DNA of 64,000 nt from Watersipora subatra (GCF_963576615.1 NC_088714.1:29818558-29882557); one strand, 5' to 3'. Numbered from the stretch's first letter, positions 22,275 through 34,792 are shown. Notes: generated by a model not told the origin, from the letters alone. Translations and numbers: made by a program.

Positions 22275-25200
22275 GACTGTCTGTTTGGCTGACTGATTAT
22301 CTGTCTATCTATGTATCTATTTATCCATCTATCTATCAATCTATATATCTATCTTTCTATATATCTATCTTTCTATATATTTATCTATCATTATATATAT
22401 ATATATATATACCTATCTATTTATCTTTTAATAAAGTAGAATATTACTTATGATGCTTTATCTTAAATCAACTTTAGTCACATAGCAGCAAGGATACCAA
22501 AAGTATGATAGAATAAATCTTTCTCTAGACCCTTCAAAGTCAGGATCCCTAGCAGATCAAACTAGCAGCTAGTTTGAATTATTTGGCGAGGCTGATTGCA
22601 GTTTTTATATACATGTACTTGTATATAAAAATATCCTTTATGTCCTTTATATATACTTTATGTACTATTATGTACATGTACTTTTATATACATGTATACA
22701 TAAAAGGTTCATGACTCCCATATGCAAAATACTATTCAATTTTTTTTCAGATATGGTTAGAAGAGTTGTAACATAGTTTGTTTCGCTTAGATTATGTATA
22801 CCAGCCCTTTTTATACACATGAGTTTTAAAATAACATTTACTCCTTTTAGAAGACTACAGGATGCCCTATTAAGTTCACCCATTTCGGAGATGGCGGCAG
22901 ATGTGAACCCCTGATGATGATATTTGCCTATGGTCACATACCTTATGAGAATGAGATTATTAATCCTAAAGATTGGCCTGCTATTAAACCAAGTAATAGG
23001 CAGCAGTCTGCCGTATAACTACATCATTTTATAATTATCATCTCTCAGATGTCAAAATACTTGATCAATGAAATATGTCATAATTTATATTTTTTTAGTT
23101 TGTCATTTTTACTTATAGCAATTAAACCTTTATACTGTGTCTTATTGACGTGATCAGATGCTATTTATCTAACTATCTATCTATTCATCCATCCGTCTAT
23201 CTATTCATCCATCCGTCTATCTATCTATCCATCTATCCATCTATCCATCTATCCATCTATCCATCTATCCATCTATCCATCTATCCATCTATCCATCTAT
23301 CCATCTATCCATCTATCCATCTATCCATCTATCCATCTATCCATCTATCCATCTATCCATCTATCCATCTATCCATCTATCCATCTATCCATCTATCCAT
23401 CTATCCATCTATCCATCTATCCATCTATCCATCTATCCATCTATCCATCTATCCATCTATCCATCTATCCATCTATCCATCTATCCATCTATCCATCTAT
23501 CCATCTATCCATCTATCCATCTATCCATCTATCCATCTATCCATCTATCCATCTATCCATCTATCCATCTATCCATCTATCCATCTATCCATCTATCCAT
23601 CTATCCATCTATCCATCTATCCATCTATCCATCTATCCATCTATCCATCTATCCATCTATCCATCTATCCATCTATCCATCTATCCATCTATCCATCTAT
23701 CCATCTATCCATCTATCCATCTATCCATCTATCCATCTATCCATCTATCCATCTATCCATCTATCCATCTATCCATCTATCCATCTATCCATCTATCCAT
23801 CTATCCATCTATCCATCTATCCATCTATCCATCTATCCATCTATCCATCTATCCATCTATCCATCTATCCATCTATCTATTTATCTATCTCATAATAAGG
23901 TAGAATATTATTTAGATTAAATAATTTAAAATATAAAAACAATCAAAACAACTAAAATACTTAGTTGTTTCAAAGTTTTGAGTTCTACAATTAAAATCAC
24001 CTACAGCAAATCATTTTGTTGCGGACTATAAAAAAATAATAAAATAAGAATTGAAAAATGCATGAAGAAACAACTACGAAATTTTGAAGTCAAGGCTTGT
24101 GAGTCGACAGAACAATTTGAAGAACACTGAGATAGTCTCATCAAATTGCATGTTAGTTTAACTTATATTTATATTGGTTGTATACATAAATACTCCATAG
24201 ACATCTAAAACAGGTGAGAAACAAACCATTGCTTAGTTTCTGAAGAACCTAAACATATCCTCCCTTCCAAACAGTTTTAGCTTAATGTTATTTCAAGTAA
24301 TTAAAATTATTTAACAACTGTATTACAAAAAAAATGACATGAAGTACATTTGACTGTCTCTAAACCTAGTCGATCGAAACATACCAAAAGCCATAAATCA
24401 CGCTCTATGTTTCCCACAGAAACTAAAATGGGTACATTGCCCATAATGACAGTTGGATCAGAAGAGCTTGTTTCCAGTTTGGCTATTCTGACTTACCTGG
24501 CAGGAGAGGCAGGTGAGAATTTATTCTGATGTAATAGAGAACTGGAAACAAAGTTGACTGCTTTAATCACATTGGCACTTTGATGGAACTGACTACATTT
24601 TTCTCTTGCCCATTTTATCATTTGTTTTCTATTTAATTACATGTACAGTGGCACTGAAACAATTTTCCAGAATATTCTTATTTAATAGTACTAAAACTAT
24701 CAAATTTAACAATGAGACCACAAGTTTCTAAAATGAACATTTTGCTTATAATTTGATGACTCTGTGAAGAGTGAACTTTTGTTGTTTTAATAGCCTTGAA
24801 ATGTTTAACATTGCCTTCAAGGCTATTAAAATGTTCTGATAAATTTGTGTAGCATAACTGCTTACCAATTTTCCCCTCATTATTTTGAATTACACTCTGT
24901 ACACGTCGGAGTAAGTAGCGTGTATTTTCTTTACACAAAAATATTGCTAGCAAGAAATACAAAAAAATAATATATAGATGTTTTAGATTTTGTTTAATAA
25001 TGTTTTAAATTACATTAATCTATTTGTCAAATTTGAATAAGTTTTTTAACTGCTATCAATGAGTTTTACTATCAATGCTATTAATGCTATCAAATATACA
25101 TTACTTTTAAAAAACTGAAGCCTTCGCTATTGTGATTTACAACCAAACCTGCTCGCTATATACACACGCCTTATATAGTTTTGTTTTGGGATTACCAAAG

Positions 25201-27007
25201 GCATTCCTATGACTTGTTTGGTGAAACTTTTTCAAAAGACTTTCCAATTTCTTGTAAAGGAAATCATGCAGACTCATAACAGTCGTTCATTTTAGGAATG
25301 CTTCTTTTTCCTTTTGTGTTTTTATTTTTTATTTTTTGTTAGATTTGAAAGGAGCGACTCCTGAGGAGCAAGCGGCATGCGACTCTCTTGTCTACTCCAT
25401 TGAAGAATGCCGAGGAGCTGACCTTTTCCTAAACAGGTTTGCTCTCTTAACAAAAAGTATGGATGAAGAAACGAGACTCGCAAAAGCAAAAGAGTTTACG
25501 GAAGGGCCATTGGCCAAGTTATCGAAACACTTGGAAGCTAGCATCACAGGATCGACCTGGCTGTTATCCAAGGTTAGACAACATAATTGTAACACTTAGC
25601 ACTACGCAAGTGAACATACCTACATGTATATCATCAGGAGGTCGGACTAAGAAGGCTGGTTTGTAGAGCCAATTCTCAAATGCTTCAACAGGATGTCAAC
25701 GATTATCCTAAAATACGAAAGCATTATGATTTGTCAGCTACTAGTTTCAACAAACTATATGTTTGTTTAAGTTATAGTGTATTTGGCTGAAAACCTAAAT
25801 ATCTCATCTCTAAAACAGCTGAGAAATAAATCATTGCCGAGTTTTTAGAGAACATAGATATATCTTCCTATCCAAGCAATTTCAGTTTTGTTGATTAAAA
25901 TAACTAAATTTATTTGACAAGCGTATTGTTAGTAAAACTGTCCTTTATTACGCGTACTTTTTTGGTTGACAAATAATATTAGCACATTCAATTTTTATAA
26001 AAATGACATGAAACTATGTTTCTATCTCCAAATCTATTTGAGTTAATCATACGCCTAAGACCAAGAGTTTAGACAAGATTGGGTCAATCAGTTGGCTTTT
26101 GTAAATCTATTATTTTGTACCAGAAGAGTATGTTACCACTTGGAATACTTTATTAATATTACTAAAACAACGACTAGTTTATGTATAAGTGAATGCATAA
26201 ACAAAAGCATTTCATCATACATAAATGAATCACATTTGCAATGAATACTCAAGCACATTATGTACATTATACATCGCATTATATATACTTTCTAAACAAC
26301 CACAGGCTAAAAATCTATCATAAGGCTCACGTGAGATTATACATGACTTCAGTTTAGCAAAAGCCAACAATCACCTAAACATTCAAATACAGCTCAATGG
26401 ACTAAATGGCAAATGTTACAAAATATATAAACCTAAATAATCATTAGTTGAGCATTACAAAAGTTTTTTTTAAATTGTGGTTGGTTCGAGAGTAACAGCC
26501 TCATTGCAAGTTCTAACCAAATGCATTTTTTAAACTACAAGATACATTATTTAACTGTTGAGTAGCACATTTAATAGAATGTCATATTGCCATGGTTATG
26601 CTATACAAAGTGGCTTCTCGAGGCAAAGACTGCTTGATGTAAACCAATTTAGGAAGCTCTACTACATGCAGTTGTACAAGTTGGACGTGCTATACGCTGA
26701 ATGCATGACGTGACTTGCGAGGTTTCCTTTGCAGTTGACAGCTGCTGACTTTTGGCTGTATGGCACTATGAAGGCCATGACTGATATGTTCATCCCGGAT
26801 GCTTGGTCCTCAATGGGTCCCAAAGTTCAAAAGTGGAGGGATAACTTTAGGAACATTCCAGAAATTAAGGAATACCTCGATAAGCAGGTAATGACCCTGA
26901 GGTACATTCGATCTAAGGCCCTTGTTATCTTTATTAAAAGCTTATTTTTGTCTAAATTGGCACCTACGGTATATATTCCGGAGTTCTTAATAGAAGTGTT
27001 TGCATAG
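21191..27007 (+). CDS. Sigma-class GST-like protein with lipidated-type N-terminus (GST-A)
   Basis: Sigma GST / haematopoietic prostaglandin-D-synthase-like protein. Exons: 21191-21295, 22851-22992, 24420-24512, 25343-25572 and 26735-27007; phases 0,1,1,0 match and give 280 residues, against about 205 usual. Residues 1-35, from the extra first exon, are Lys/Pro/Ser/Thr-rich and begin MGCNES, an N-myristoylation (Gly2, Ser6) plus palmitoylation (Cys3) type signal. The thioredoxin-like domain follows ([13 protein letters not shown] ... DWPAIKP ... TLPIMTV ... SSLAILTYL), then the helical domain (ADFWLYGTM). The catalytic Tyr of the K-L-T-Y-F motif is His46, so classical thiolate activation is doubtful. 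The last exon reads past the usual C-terminus (YLDKQVMTL) for 35 more residues; alternatively GTAATG at 26888 is a donor to an unseen exon. Same orientation as GST-B downstream. Likely a membrane-tethered, altered or non-catalytic paralogue (inference). Confidence 0.85.
22240..22440. repeat. (TCTG)n / (TATC)n compound microsatellite
   Basis: Tetranucleotide runs in GST-A intron 1: TCTG repeats pass into TATC/TATA repeats, ending in a (TA)n run. Confidence 0.85.
23160..23895. repeat. Homogeneous octamer satellite (ATCCATCT)n
   Basis: About 80 nearly perfect copies of the 8-bp unit ATCCATCT between 23225 and 23876, with (ATCT)n edges, in intron 2 of GST-A. There are essentially no substitutions in about 650 bp. 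The long plus-strand frame here (YPSIHLSI repeats) is an artefact of the array. Confidence 0.95.
24186..24375. repeat. Intronic duplicated segment, copy 1
   Basis: Intron 3 segment that resembles 25795-26045 in intron 4 of the same gene. Shared blocks include CTAAAACAG.TGAGAAA, AAACAATTTCAGTTTT-like text, TAACTAAAATTATTT-like text and AAAATGACATGAA. Either an interspersed element inserted twice or an internal duplication spanning exon 4. Confidence 0.55.
24785..24831. repeat. Perfect 16-bp hairpin
   Basis: TTTTAATAGCCTTGAA (24785-24800) and its exact complement (24816-24831) around a 15-bp loop, in GST-A intron 3. Confidence 0.7.
25795..26045. repeat. Intronic duplicated segment, copy 2
   Basis: Intron 4 counterpart of 24186-24375, longer by an insertion of about 60 bp before the shared AAAATGACATGAA block. 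Confidence 0.55.
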
Positions 27008-27227
27008 GAGTAGGTCGTAGGTCAACAGTCTCAGCTCCGGTATTTCTGACAAAAACTTCTACCCATCTTTAGCGCCTTCTAGTATCAGGAGTTCCTACTT
27101 ACAGATCTACGCATGATAAGTTTGGGTCATTTGCTTCTTTGGATGCTGGCAAAGAAAACAATATTTAGCGTAATAAAGGCTGGCCCTAAAACCAACATCT
27201 AGTGTGAGACCCACTCACAGGAGTCTG

Positions 27228-27233
27228 AATAAA
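27228..27233 (+). terminator. Polyadenylation signal of GST-A
   Basis: AATAAA 221 bp after the TAG stop at 27005-27007. It supports the last exon ending nearby rather than splicing far downstream. Confidence 0.5.
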
Positions 27234-28579
27234 GGAATGCACTATTGACCTTTATTGTAATATGATCCATGTCTGTCTGTCTGTCGTCTGTCTGTCTGCC
27301 TGTCTGTCTGATGCCACGGTTAGACTTTGGAAAAAGGTTGCATTGTATGAGGTCCAAACTCGTATATATAATAACAGACTTACTAGGTGTTAAGACTACT
27401 ATCTTAAGACTGAAGTTGTCTTTCTATAGATAAAGCTTCTTATTAGAGTGTTTTATAGCCCGTAATTAGTGAGATTATATCTTTTACTACCAGATACTAG
27501 GCTCATAATAGCCTTAGTTTTAAATGGATTCACCGTCAAGACTAAGGTAGGAAAATGGGAAGCCCATCAGTTGAAAGCTGGAATAGAAACTACCAGTTAG
27601 CCTTAAGAAAGATGCTCTAATCTACATTCGTATGTCTAAGTACAGTATATATAACAACATTTACAAGAACTCCTTAAGCAAATACATAGCTATCAGGTGA
27701 TGGCTTTATCAGATAATTGTAGTGACCAGTGTTATTTTGGCTTTTAATGCAGCAGGCTGTACTGTCAAGAAAGTTAGGTATGATTATTTCCATGGAGGTT
27801 TAGCTGAATAAAGCTGTGAAACAGAGACATGTATTAGAGCTCTCTTCAGAATGTAACCATTAAATTGGTAATGATAATAGAGCGTTAGTGAACCTCATAG
27901 TTCATGGTCTCACCAACTCAAATACATTAATGTGACTGCCTATAGAATTCACAAGCAACAAATCGATAAGAATACAAATATATATAAATATATATTACCA
28001 ATAATTGTGTTACAATGTAATGAAGTTTTTGATGTCAATTTATGTTTAACAAATATGATGATCAATTTTAAATACAAAATCTTGTCTTAATGTGGACTCT
28101 TGCATCAGTTTCATTTTACTTTTGGAAAACAAACAACATAATTTTTAGCATTCATTTGTAAACTACTCTTCACAGATTAAGGATTAGCAGCCATGTTTAT
28201 TTTGCTTGTGTTTTTTGAATCAGCCTTGAGTTAGCTAACATGAACTAAAGATCTTTGTGACTAGACTATTCTAAGTACAGATACATGCAAATAAATTAGA
28301 TGTCTTTCTTAGATGTAATGATTGCGCTTCTCATTTTAGGGCTACTGATTACCATAGCAAGAAGTATAGGTTTTTGTATCCCATAATCAGTAAGGCGTAT
28401 ACTAATGTAACTAGCCCTATAGTTCATTATTAGTCATTATATAAACAGAGTTATTTGTATCACCATTGTAGTAAATCTTACAAAAGGTTTATACCGAATT
28501 AATTCCTGGAATAATAGGTTTTAGAAAAAAGAACGCTCGGGAAATATTTCTGCTGGAAACAAGCCACTATCATATGTTT
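27234..28579. other. Spacer between GST-A and GST-B
   Basis: No gene was seen. A short (TCTG)n run lies at 27270-27311; the rest is AT-rich without recognisable ends. Confidence 0.45.
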
Positions 28580-29003
28580 AAGTTTATAAACTTTCTGTTC
28601 TTTACAAACTTTTATAAAGTATATAGACAGTTTATAAACTTTCTGTTCTTTATAAACTTTTATAAAGTATATAGACAGTTTATAAACTTTCTGTTCTTTA
28701 TAAACATTTATAAAGTATATAGACAGTTTATAAACTTTCTGTTCTTTATAAACTTTTATAAAGTATATAGACAGTTTATAAACTTTCTGTTCTTTATAAA
28801 CTTTTATAAAGTATATAGACAGTTTATAAACTTTCTGTTCTTTATAAACTTTTATAAAGTATATAGACAGTTTATAAACTTTCTGTTCTTTATAAACTTT
28901 TATAAAGTATATAGACAGTTTATAAACTTTCTGTTCTTTATAAACTTTTATAAAGTATATAGACAGTTTATAAACTTTCGGTTGAAGTTTATAAACTTCA
29001 ACC
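28580..29003. repeat. 48-bp minisatellite ending in a 24-bp perfect palindrome
   Basis: About eight almost identical 48-bp units (TTTATAAACTTTCTGTTCTT, then TATAAACTTTTATAAAG and TATATAGACAG). Each junction forms the palindrome AGTTTATAAACT and each unit also has TTTATAAA. The right edge is a perfect 24-bp palindrome (28980-29003, centred on AGTTTATAAACT). The unit is a multiple of three, so a 155-codon frame runs through, with no sign of being a gene. Confidence 0.9.
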
Positions 29004-29548
29004 TACAATTCACTATCTCAACACTTCTACAATACTATTAAATTACCAACTTGTAAAACAAGTTTGTGCAACTCCCTCAATAACTCCAGATTTCAGTCTT
29101 TTCATTTTTATTCCTTTTGACATGTAATAAAAACATTAGTTTGTTGAGGACTACTATAATGCTAATGCAAAATTATACATACGTTATCAACATACGCCTC
29201 TACAACAACAAAGCAAAGCATCAGTTTCGTTAAAATATGCACTGTACTTGGTTTTTAATAAATGCTGGTACATTATGTCTACCTACGCACTAGAACAAAT
29301 AAAACTGAAAACCAGTGGGAAAGAGAATCTCATGCATACCTTTAGAGCAAACACTCTCTACCTGTTGGTAATAACATATTTACTCAAACATCCTGTCTAT
29401 GAAGTGATTGGATCTTCAGCTTTAAATGACAAAACCTGTTCGAAAAAATAGCCAATCTTTCCACACTGTTAAGTGAAGCACCATTTCTTGACTGTGTTGG
29501 GTAAGTAATATGAGGGCTATATGTTTGCAGTGTGCAGGTTCGACAGCC
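29004..29548. other. GST-B upstream region
   Basis: No exon is resolved. Acceptor-like TTTGCAG and TGTGCAG sit 12-19 bp before the GST-B ATG, so a 5' UTR intron is likely and the promoter may be far upstream. Confidence 0.35.
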
Positions 29549-32500
29549 ATGTCAAAGGATGTGATGAAGTTGACCTACTTTGATGTAAGAGGTAGGGTAG
29601 AGCCGTACAGGATGATATTCGCACACACTGGCGTTCCTCACGAAGAGGAGAGAGTGAAGTTTGACGATTGGCCAGCAATGAAACCGAGTAAGTTTTTTAG
29701 CTGTACACCAAGACCTGTTTGCACCACTTGGAGTGTTGAAAACTTACTTTATATAATCTGTGGACAGTGTTAACATCTAAGCACCAAGCATAGGTTAGTG
29801 TTTGATGCTTTCCTTTATAGATTGACTGTAATGGGGGTGTTAACCTGCGATTGCTTTTTTAGCCACGCCTATGGGCTACCTACCAGTACTTAGAGTAGGA
29901 GGGTCTGAAATTACAACCAGTCTCGCTATCCTGAAGTACATTGCAAAGGAATGCGGTAAGTCTCTTCAGCAGAAACAGCATTCAAAATTGGCATTGTTTC
30001 TTAATTTTTTATTATTTATACAAAGTTTTACATTTAACTTTTCGTAAACAAGTCATTGAATATTGTGATTCTCGGAGTAAAATATATTATGAAATTAAGT
30101 AATAGCATGGAAATATCGGTATAAACTTGAACCTAATGTTTTGTTAGCTTACTAATCAAAACAGCTTTACATGGAGGAAGCAGACCTACAAGAAATAAGT
30201 CATGCTGCTATCACCGACAGCAGTATGAACATAACTGTATTTTATCTACAAATAATACTAAAGAAGATTTCAGAACAGCTGGCAAGAAAAGCAGCAACGA
30301 CCAGTAGTGTACACTGATAGACTAAAACAATCAAGTCATTGACAAGGACAATTAAACTTCCTGCATACAATGCTATTTACAAACTGTCTATTCAGTATAC
30401 GTCGGAGTAAATCTGTCAGTCATTCTTGTTTGCTAGTTGCTAAACAGCGCTGAAAGGAAAATCAAATACATGTGATCACAAACAAGCAAGGACACACAGG
30501 CAAGTGTGGACATAGACCACAGGGGTCAAAAAGAGAATGTACTATATCTAGGTCAGCTTACGGAACTGTTTGTTTATCAGTTGCTAAGACGCATGACCAC
30601 TATGACAAAGCAAAAATCAAATGTGTGACAAGCGTAGACAGAGGTTGCAGGAGTGAAGATAGCAGGGGATTATGTCTACACACAAAGTCCAAACATGAGT
30701 CCACTTGCTTTGTTTAATATACTCTTTAGCTTACAACTCTCATATAGACGTATAATCTGTGATGGTCAGTGTGCGTGCGTGTGTGTTCTAGGGCTATACT
30801 GTGTCAATAAACATAAATACGTACAGGGCAACAAATGTAGAACAAAAGTTGTAAATTTGTTATACAATATATCTAGTCATGTTACATTTATTATAATGTG
30901 ATAGCCTACAAAACTGAAGCTAAATTTGTTGTTTACTCAAACTAAAAATTAGAAAGGTTATTCGTAAAAATTTCTATCTGAAAAAAGTCATCTTGTTTTT
31001 ATAGATTATCACTGCATGAACTGCTTCAATGGATAAAGATTTTAATTGGAAAATTGTTAGATATTTGAGCTCGAAAACCGAGCGACTGATTGTATTAATC
31101 AATAGTTAAAATTCTCTTATCGCTATGCTGAGGCAGCGGTGTGAAGGAGTCAGCAATAAATGCACCGTTCAATAAATTTACTGTAACTGCTTTCTTTATC
31201 ACATTAAAGTTACGATCACAATGAACGTCAACTCATAAACATGGAATACTTGTTTTTTAGTATTAAGTTATTAGAAGGCTTATGTTTTTGCTGAAGTGAA
31301 GTCACATTTTCGTATGATAAGTTTGCAGCTAGACTCTTGCACTCTTCATATACACTGTTACCCGATAATTTATGTTGCCTTAATGTATATTATCAACATA
31401 AAGAAATATTGGCATTGTTAGGGCTAACCTTACTCTTGGGTTTTATCAATAGCCATATCTCAGTGACCATCTCAGAAAATAAGAATAAATAGCTGGAATA
31501 AAATGCTAGCCGAGATGGCATCTACAGATTCTTTTTACTATAGAAAATTGAATGTGTTTAATATATTCAACACTAAACAATCTTTACTATAATGAGAGCT
31601 GCGTCCGCCTGAAAAAATAGGTTGTATTGCCCAGGAATCAAACCCGATTATTCAGATTCTTCACTGAGCATGCTACCATCTGCACCACTCAACCACCATA
31701 CAACATCTGAGAACAATTAGGCACATATTTATTACACATGATGATCTCTCACGGCGCACGAGACTGCCAGCGTTTTTGTAATAATAATCATTATAACTTT
31801 TGTGGTTGCCTTTTGCATTCGTAACGCAAATTTGGAAGACAGCAGCACAAGTTATGTTCATCCTGATAGGAGCTTTCAGTTGATGTGAAGAAATGCTCTT
31901 TGGTACAACAAACAGCCATGTTAGGATTGGCTAGCATCCTCAGGGAGGTCCTGTCCATCCCAACCGCGTGGAACTAGGACAATGACAGGAAATAACACCA
32001 GCTTAAACTGTGATAAAACCGATAATAATAATACTAGTAATAATAATAATAATTAAGAAATAATCTTATAGCTAGTAGACTGAAGTGTGATTCACCAAAT
32101 GGTTTAGTGTGCATTTATTAAGGTCAAGCTAGAAGTATTACATGAAAGTGTAGAATGGGGCTCGTAGGAACCATAGAATGGTACACTTTAGTTCTTTACT
32201 GAGACCTAGTGGAGTGTACAATTTCTTTTGTTAAAGAGAGAGGAAAGTGTAAAGTTGATCAATTCAGTTGAAGCTTTGATCCCTAAATACTTTAATACAG
32301 AAAGATTAAAATAAAAAAATTTTGAGACCTTTAAAAGTGCCTTTTAAACCTGTCATTAGTGGATCATAAAATGATTGTCACTTGTGGGCTGTGTAGGATT
32401 GGACGGGAGAGATGAAGAAGCTACTTGTGATACCATAGTCTACACTATCGAAGACTGCCGATCAGCTGTTTTCCCTACTCGATTTAAGATTCGCAGCAAA

Positions 32501-34547
32501 ACAGAAGACGAGGAAACGCCGAGCAAAGTGACAGAATTTGTGGAGAAGACACTTCCACCATTCCTCGACTACCTTGAGCGACACATGACTGGAACTAAAT
32601 GGCTGCTCAAAGAGGTGACTGCGCCTTTTTATCCTTTTAATGAACATGTCTTTAGGACCCTACCTTTTGTTTTGTCATTAATACGGTATATGTATGATAT
32701 AAGGGAATCAGCGAGAGAGAAGAGAGGGAAAAGAATTTATAAAGTCTACTGAGGCTCGAATAATTTCTATAAATCCTAGGAATACTGAATTCTCCCTAGT
32801 CTTGACTATTCGCCCTTCAGTCAGCTTTGCCAAACTTGCACCAAATAAAATAATATGCAAAAGGACGTAGCACAGCCTCGTCAATATTTTGGCTGTAGTT
32901 AAAACTTTCTTGGAAAACCTCTATCACTTTTATAAAGAGCCTTGATAAACAAAGCTCGGTATGAAAGCTTTCAGCAGGGATGTACAATTCCTCAGTACAC
33001 AAGTAATAACAATGATTCAGAGCCAAATTTAATTTAATGTGCTGTAACAAACTTATAATGTGCTTGTCTCATATTGTTATGTTGAAGTAATAGAAAAGTT
33101 AAATGCTGATGGGAATATACTGAGTTTTTCCATATTTTTATTGCGGTATAGTTTTGAGAACAACAAAAACATAAAGGATAGGATCAAGTAAAAATAAAGC
33201 CGCATACATTTGTTTCCCTTAAAAAAAGTTTATCTTGAACTGTTTTTATGTTTGAATTACCTTATTATAAGATTTTTTTTTAACTTTGGAACATCAAGTA
33301 CCGATTTTTTCATATGAAAGATCTTGTACATCTGTTATAAAGCTGCAAGTGAATGTATCTGAAAGCCTGATCTACTAATCACTTTGCTGAAACACAGAAG
33401 CAAACTTTGTATATAAGAATTTACGTCTATGATATAACATTAGCATAAAAGTTGCCGACTCAATTGAAACGTTTAGACTGTCATGTAAAACTGGTGGATA
33501 TAATGATAGAATAATAATATAATGGCAAGATAATATAATAATGGTAGAATGGTAGTAACACTCTAATTAACAAGACTATTGGTATAAGGCTTGACTATAG
33601 ACTAAAGAGGTCTGAATTTTATTCCAACTATGCTACAACTGCCACCTTGCTGGAGTGGTACGAGTAACTTACTGGCATCGCTATGTACTCACTGACTGCC
33701 TCAACTTCACACGGGTGGCTTTTTCTGAAAGAGATATAAAGCAAAAGTCAATCTCTCTGATGAGACTTTCCTAAAGAATTTGATGCTGGAGTTGTCCATG
33801 AAACCTTTTTTCAGCTTTACGTCGGGATTTATGCTATAAGTTTTGCACATTTTTGAGAGGTCTTTACGATCAATGTTTTTCATGAGGTGATGAAATTTCA
33901 AAAACCCACTTTATCAACATTTATGAAAATGGTTTGATCGACCTGCTCTTTGACTCAGGTGTATCAAAGGACCACGTAGGCCAATAAATTATCATTAGTT
34001 TTTGTGCGCAGAATCAAGCAGCTTTGAATCTTTGTAGACTCTTTCTGATTGGAAGGCCAAAATTTCGTAATTCTGGAAATATTAAAGAATTTTAAACAAT
34101 TCATAATGGATTTTTCGAAAAAATAAGCTAATCTCCTTAATGGTCCCTTGACACTAACACTGTTATTCTATTTATTGTTGGTTGTGCTATAATAGCCATA
34201 TATCGACTGACAGTTGTGTAAAGAAATTCATTGAATTGATTAATACATAGGTACTCATGAAAACTTTACCAACTCATAGAAGCTTTCTGATTGGCCACCT
34301 CTTGCAGAGCCTCAGTTCAAATGCTGCCTGATTAGTACTGCTGTCTAGGCTTTACCACTAGTACGTTTTGTAGCTGAGTGTGGCTGACTTCTGGCTATAT
34401 GGCACTATGGAGGTGATAGAAGACTCGGCTGTACCTGACATCTGGTCTCGGGTCAGCCCTAGACTTCAGGCATGGAAAAAAGACTTTGAGGCACTCCCAA
34501 AGGTCAAGGACTATTGCGATTCTCGTCCCAAGAACTATACGCTTTAA
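29549..34547 (+). CDS. Sigma-class glutathione S-transferase (GST-B)
   Basis: Cytosolic sigma GST / prostaglandin-D-synthase-like enzyme, expected to conjugate glutathione to electrophiles or isomerise prostanoids. Exons: 29549-29687, 29863-29955, 32397-32614 and 34374-34547, phases 1,1,0, giving 207 residues, the normal family length. The N-terminal thioredoxin-like fold has MKLTYFDVRGRVEP with catalytic Tyr10 and the conserved RGR, then DDWPAMKP, LPVLRV and TSLAILKYI. The all-helical domain includes GTKWLLKE and ADFWLYGTM. The protein ends PKNYTL. Intron positions and phases equal those of GST-A, and exon 2 is 93 bp in both, so the two are tandem duplicates. ATG 29549 is chosen because it gives the canonical sigma start; the ATG at 29510 would read through acceptor-like sequence. 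Intron 2 holds a SINE. Confidence 0.93.
29956..31577 (+). other. GST-B intron 2, left part
   Basis: No nested exon or array is visible; the open frames at 30472-30901 have no family support. Confidence 0.45.
31578..31775 (-). mobile_element. tRNA-derived SINE, copy A
   Basis: The minus strand has a tRNA-like head: TGGTTGAGTGGTGCAGATGG and GTAGCATGC (box A region), and about 30 bp on GGTTTGATTCC (box B). The flanks share CAATCTTTACTATAAT and TATTTATTACACATGATGAT, then CTCTCAC and GAGACTGCCAG, with other copies in this window. Confidence 0.65.
32615..34373 (+). other. GST-B intron 3
   Basis: AT-rich intron without a recognisable element or nested gene. Confidence 0.5.
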
Positions 34548-34786
34548 TTCGCATGCTCTTTAAAGTAAGAAATTGCCAGTATGATTAAGCCATGGTTTTT
34601 TATATATATCCTATATATTTACTTATATATAGGTGAAGGTCAACAAGATCAGTACCGGTGTGGACACGCTCAGTAGAGTGAATGCTACTGCTTGCAATTT
34701 TGCCAAACTAACAAATTGACAAAACTTTTTTATCGTGATTTCAAAACATTATTCAGAATTTCATAGCCTTGCTAACTTATTTATTG

Positions 34787-34792
34787 AATAAA
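34787..34792 (+). terminator. Polyadenylation signal of GST-B
   Basis: AATAAA 240 bp after the TAA stop at 34545-34547. Confidence 0.5.

Noticed and set aside
23150..23920. Long plus-strand frame repeating YPSIHLSI
   Set aside because: Pure product of the ATCCATCT array; no gene context.
31600..31720. tRNA-like block as a functional tRNA gene
   Set aside because: A and B boxes are present but the sequence does not fold into a plausible acceptor stem, and related copies recur with a SINE body.
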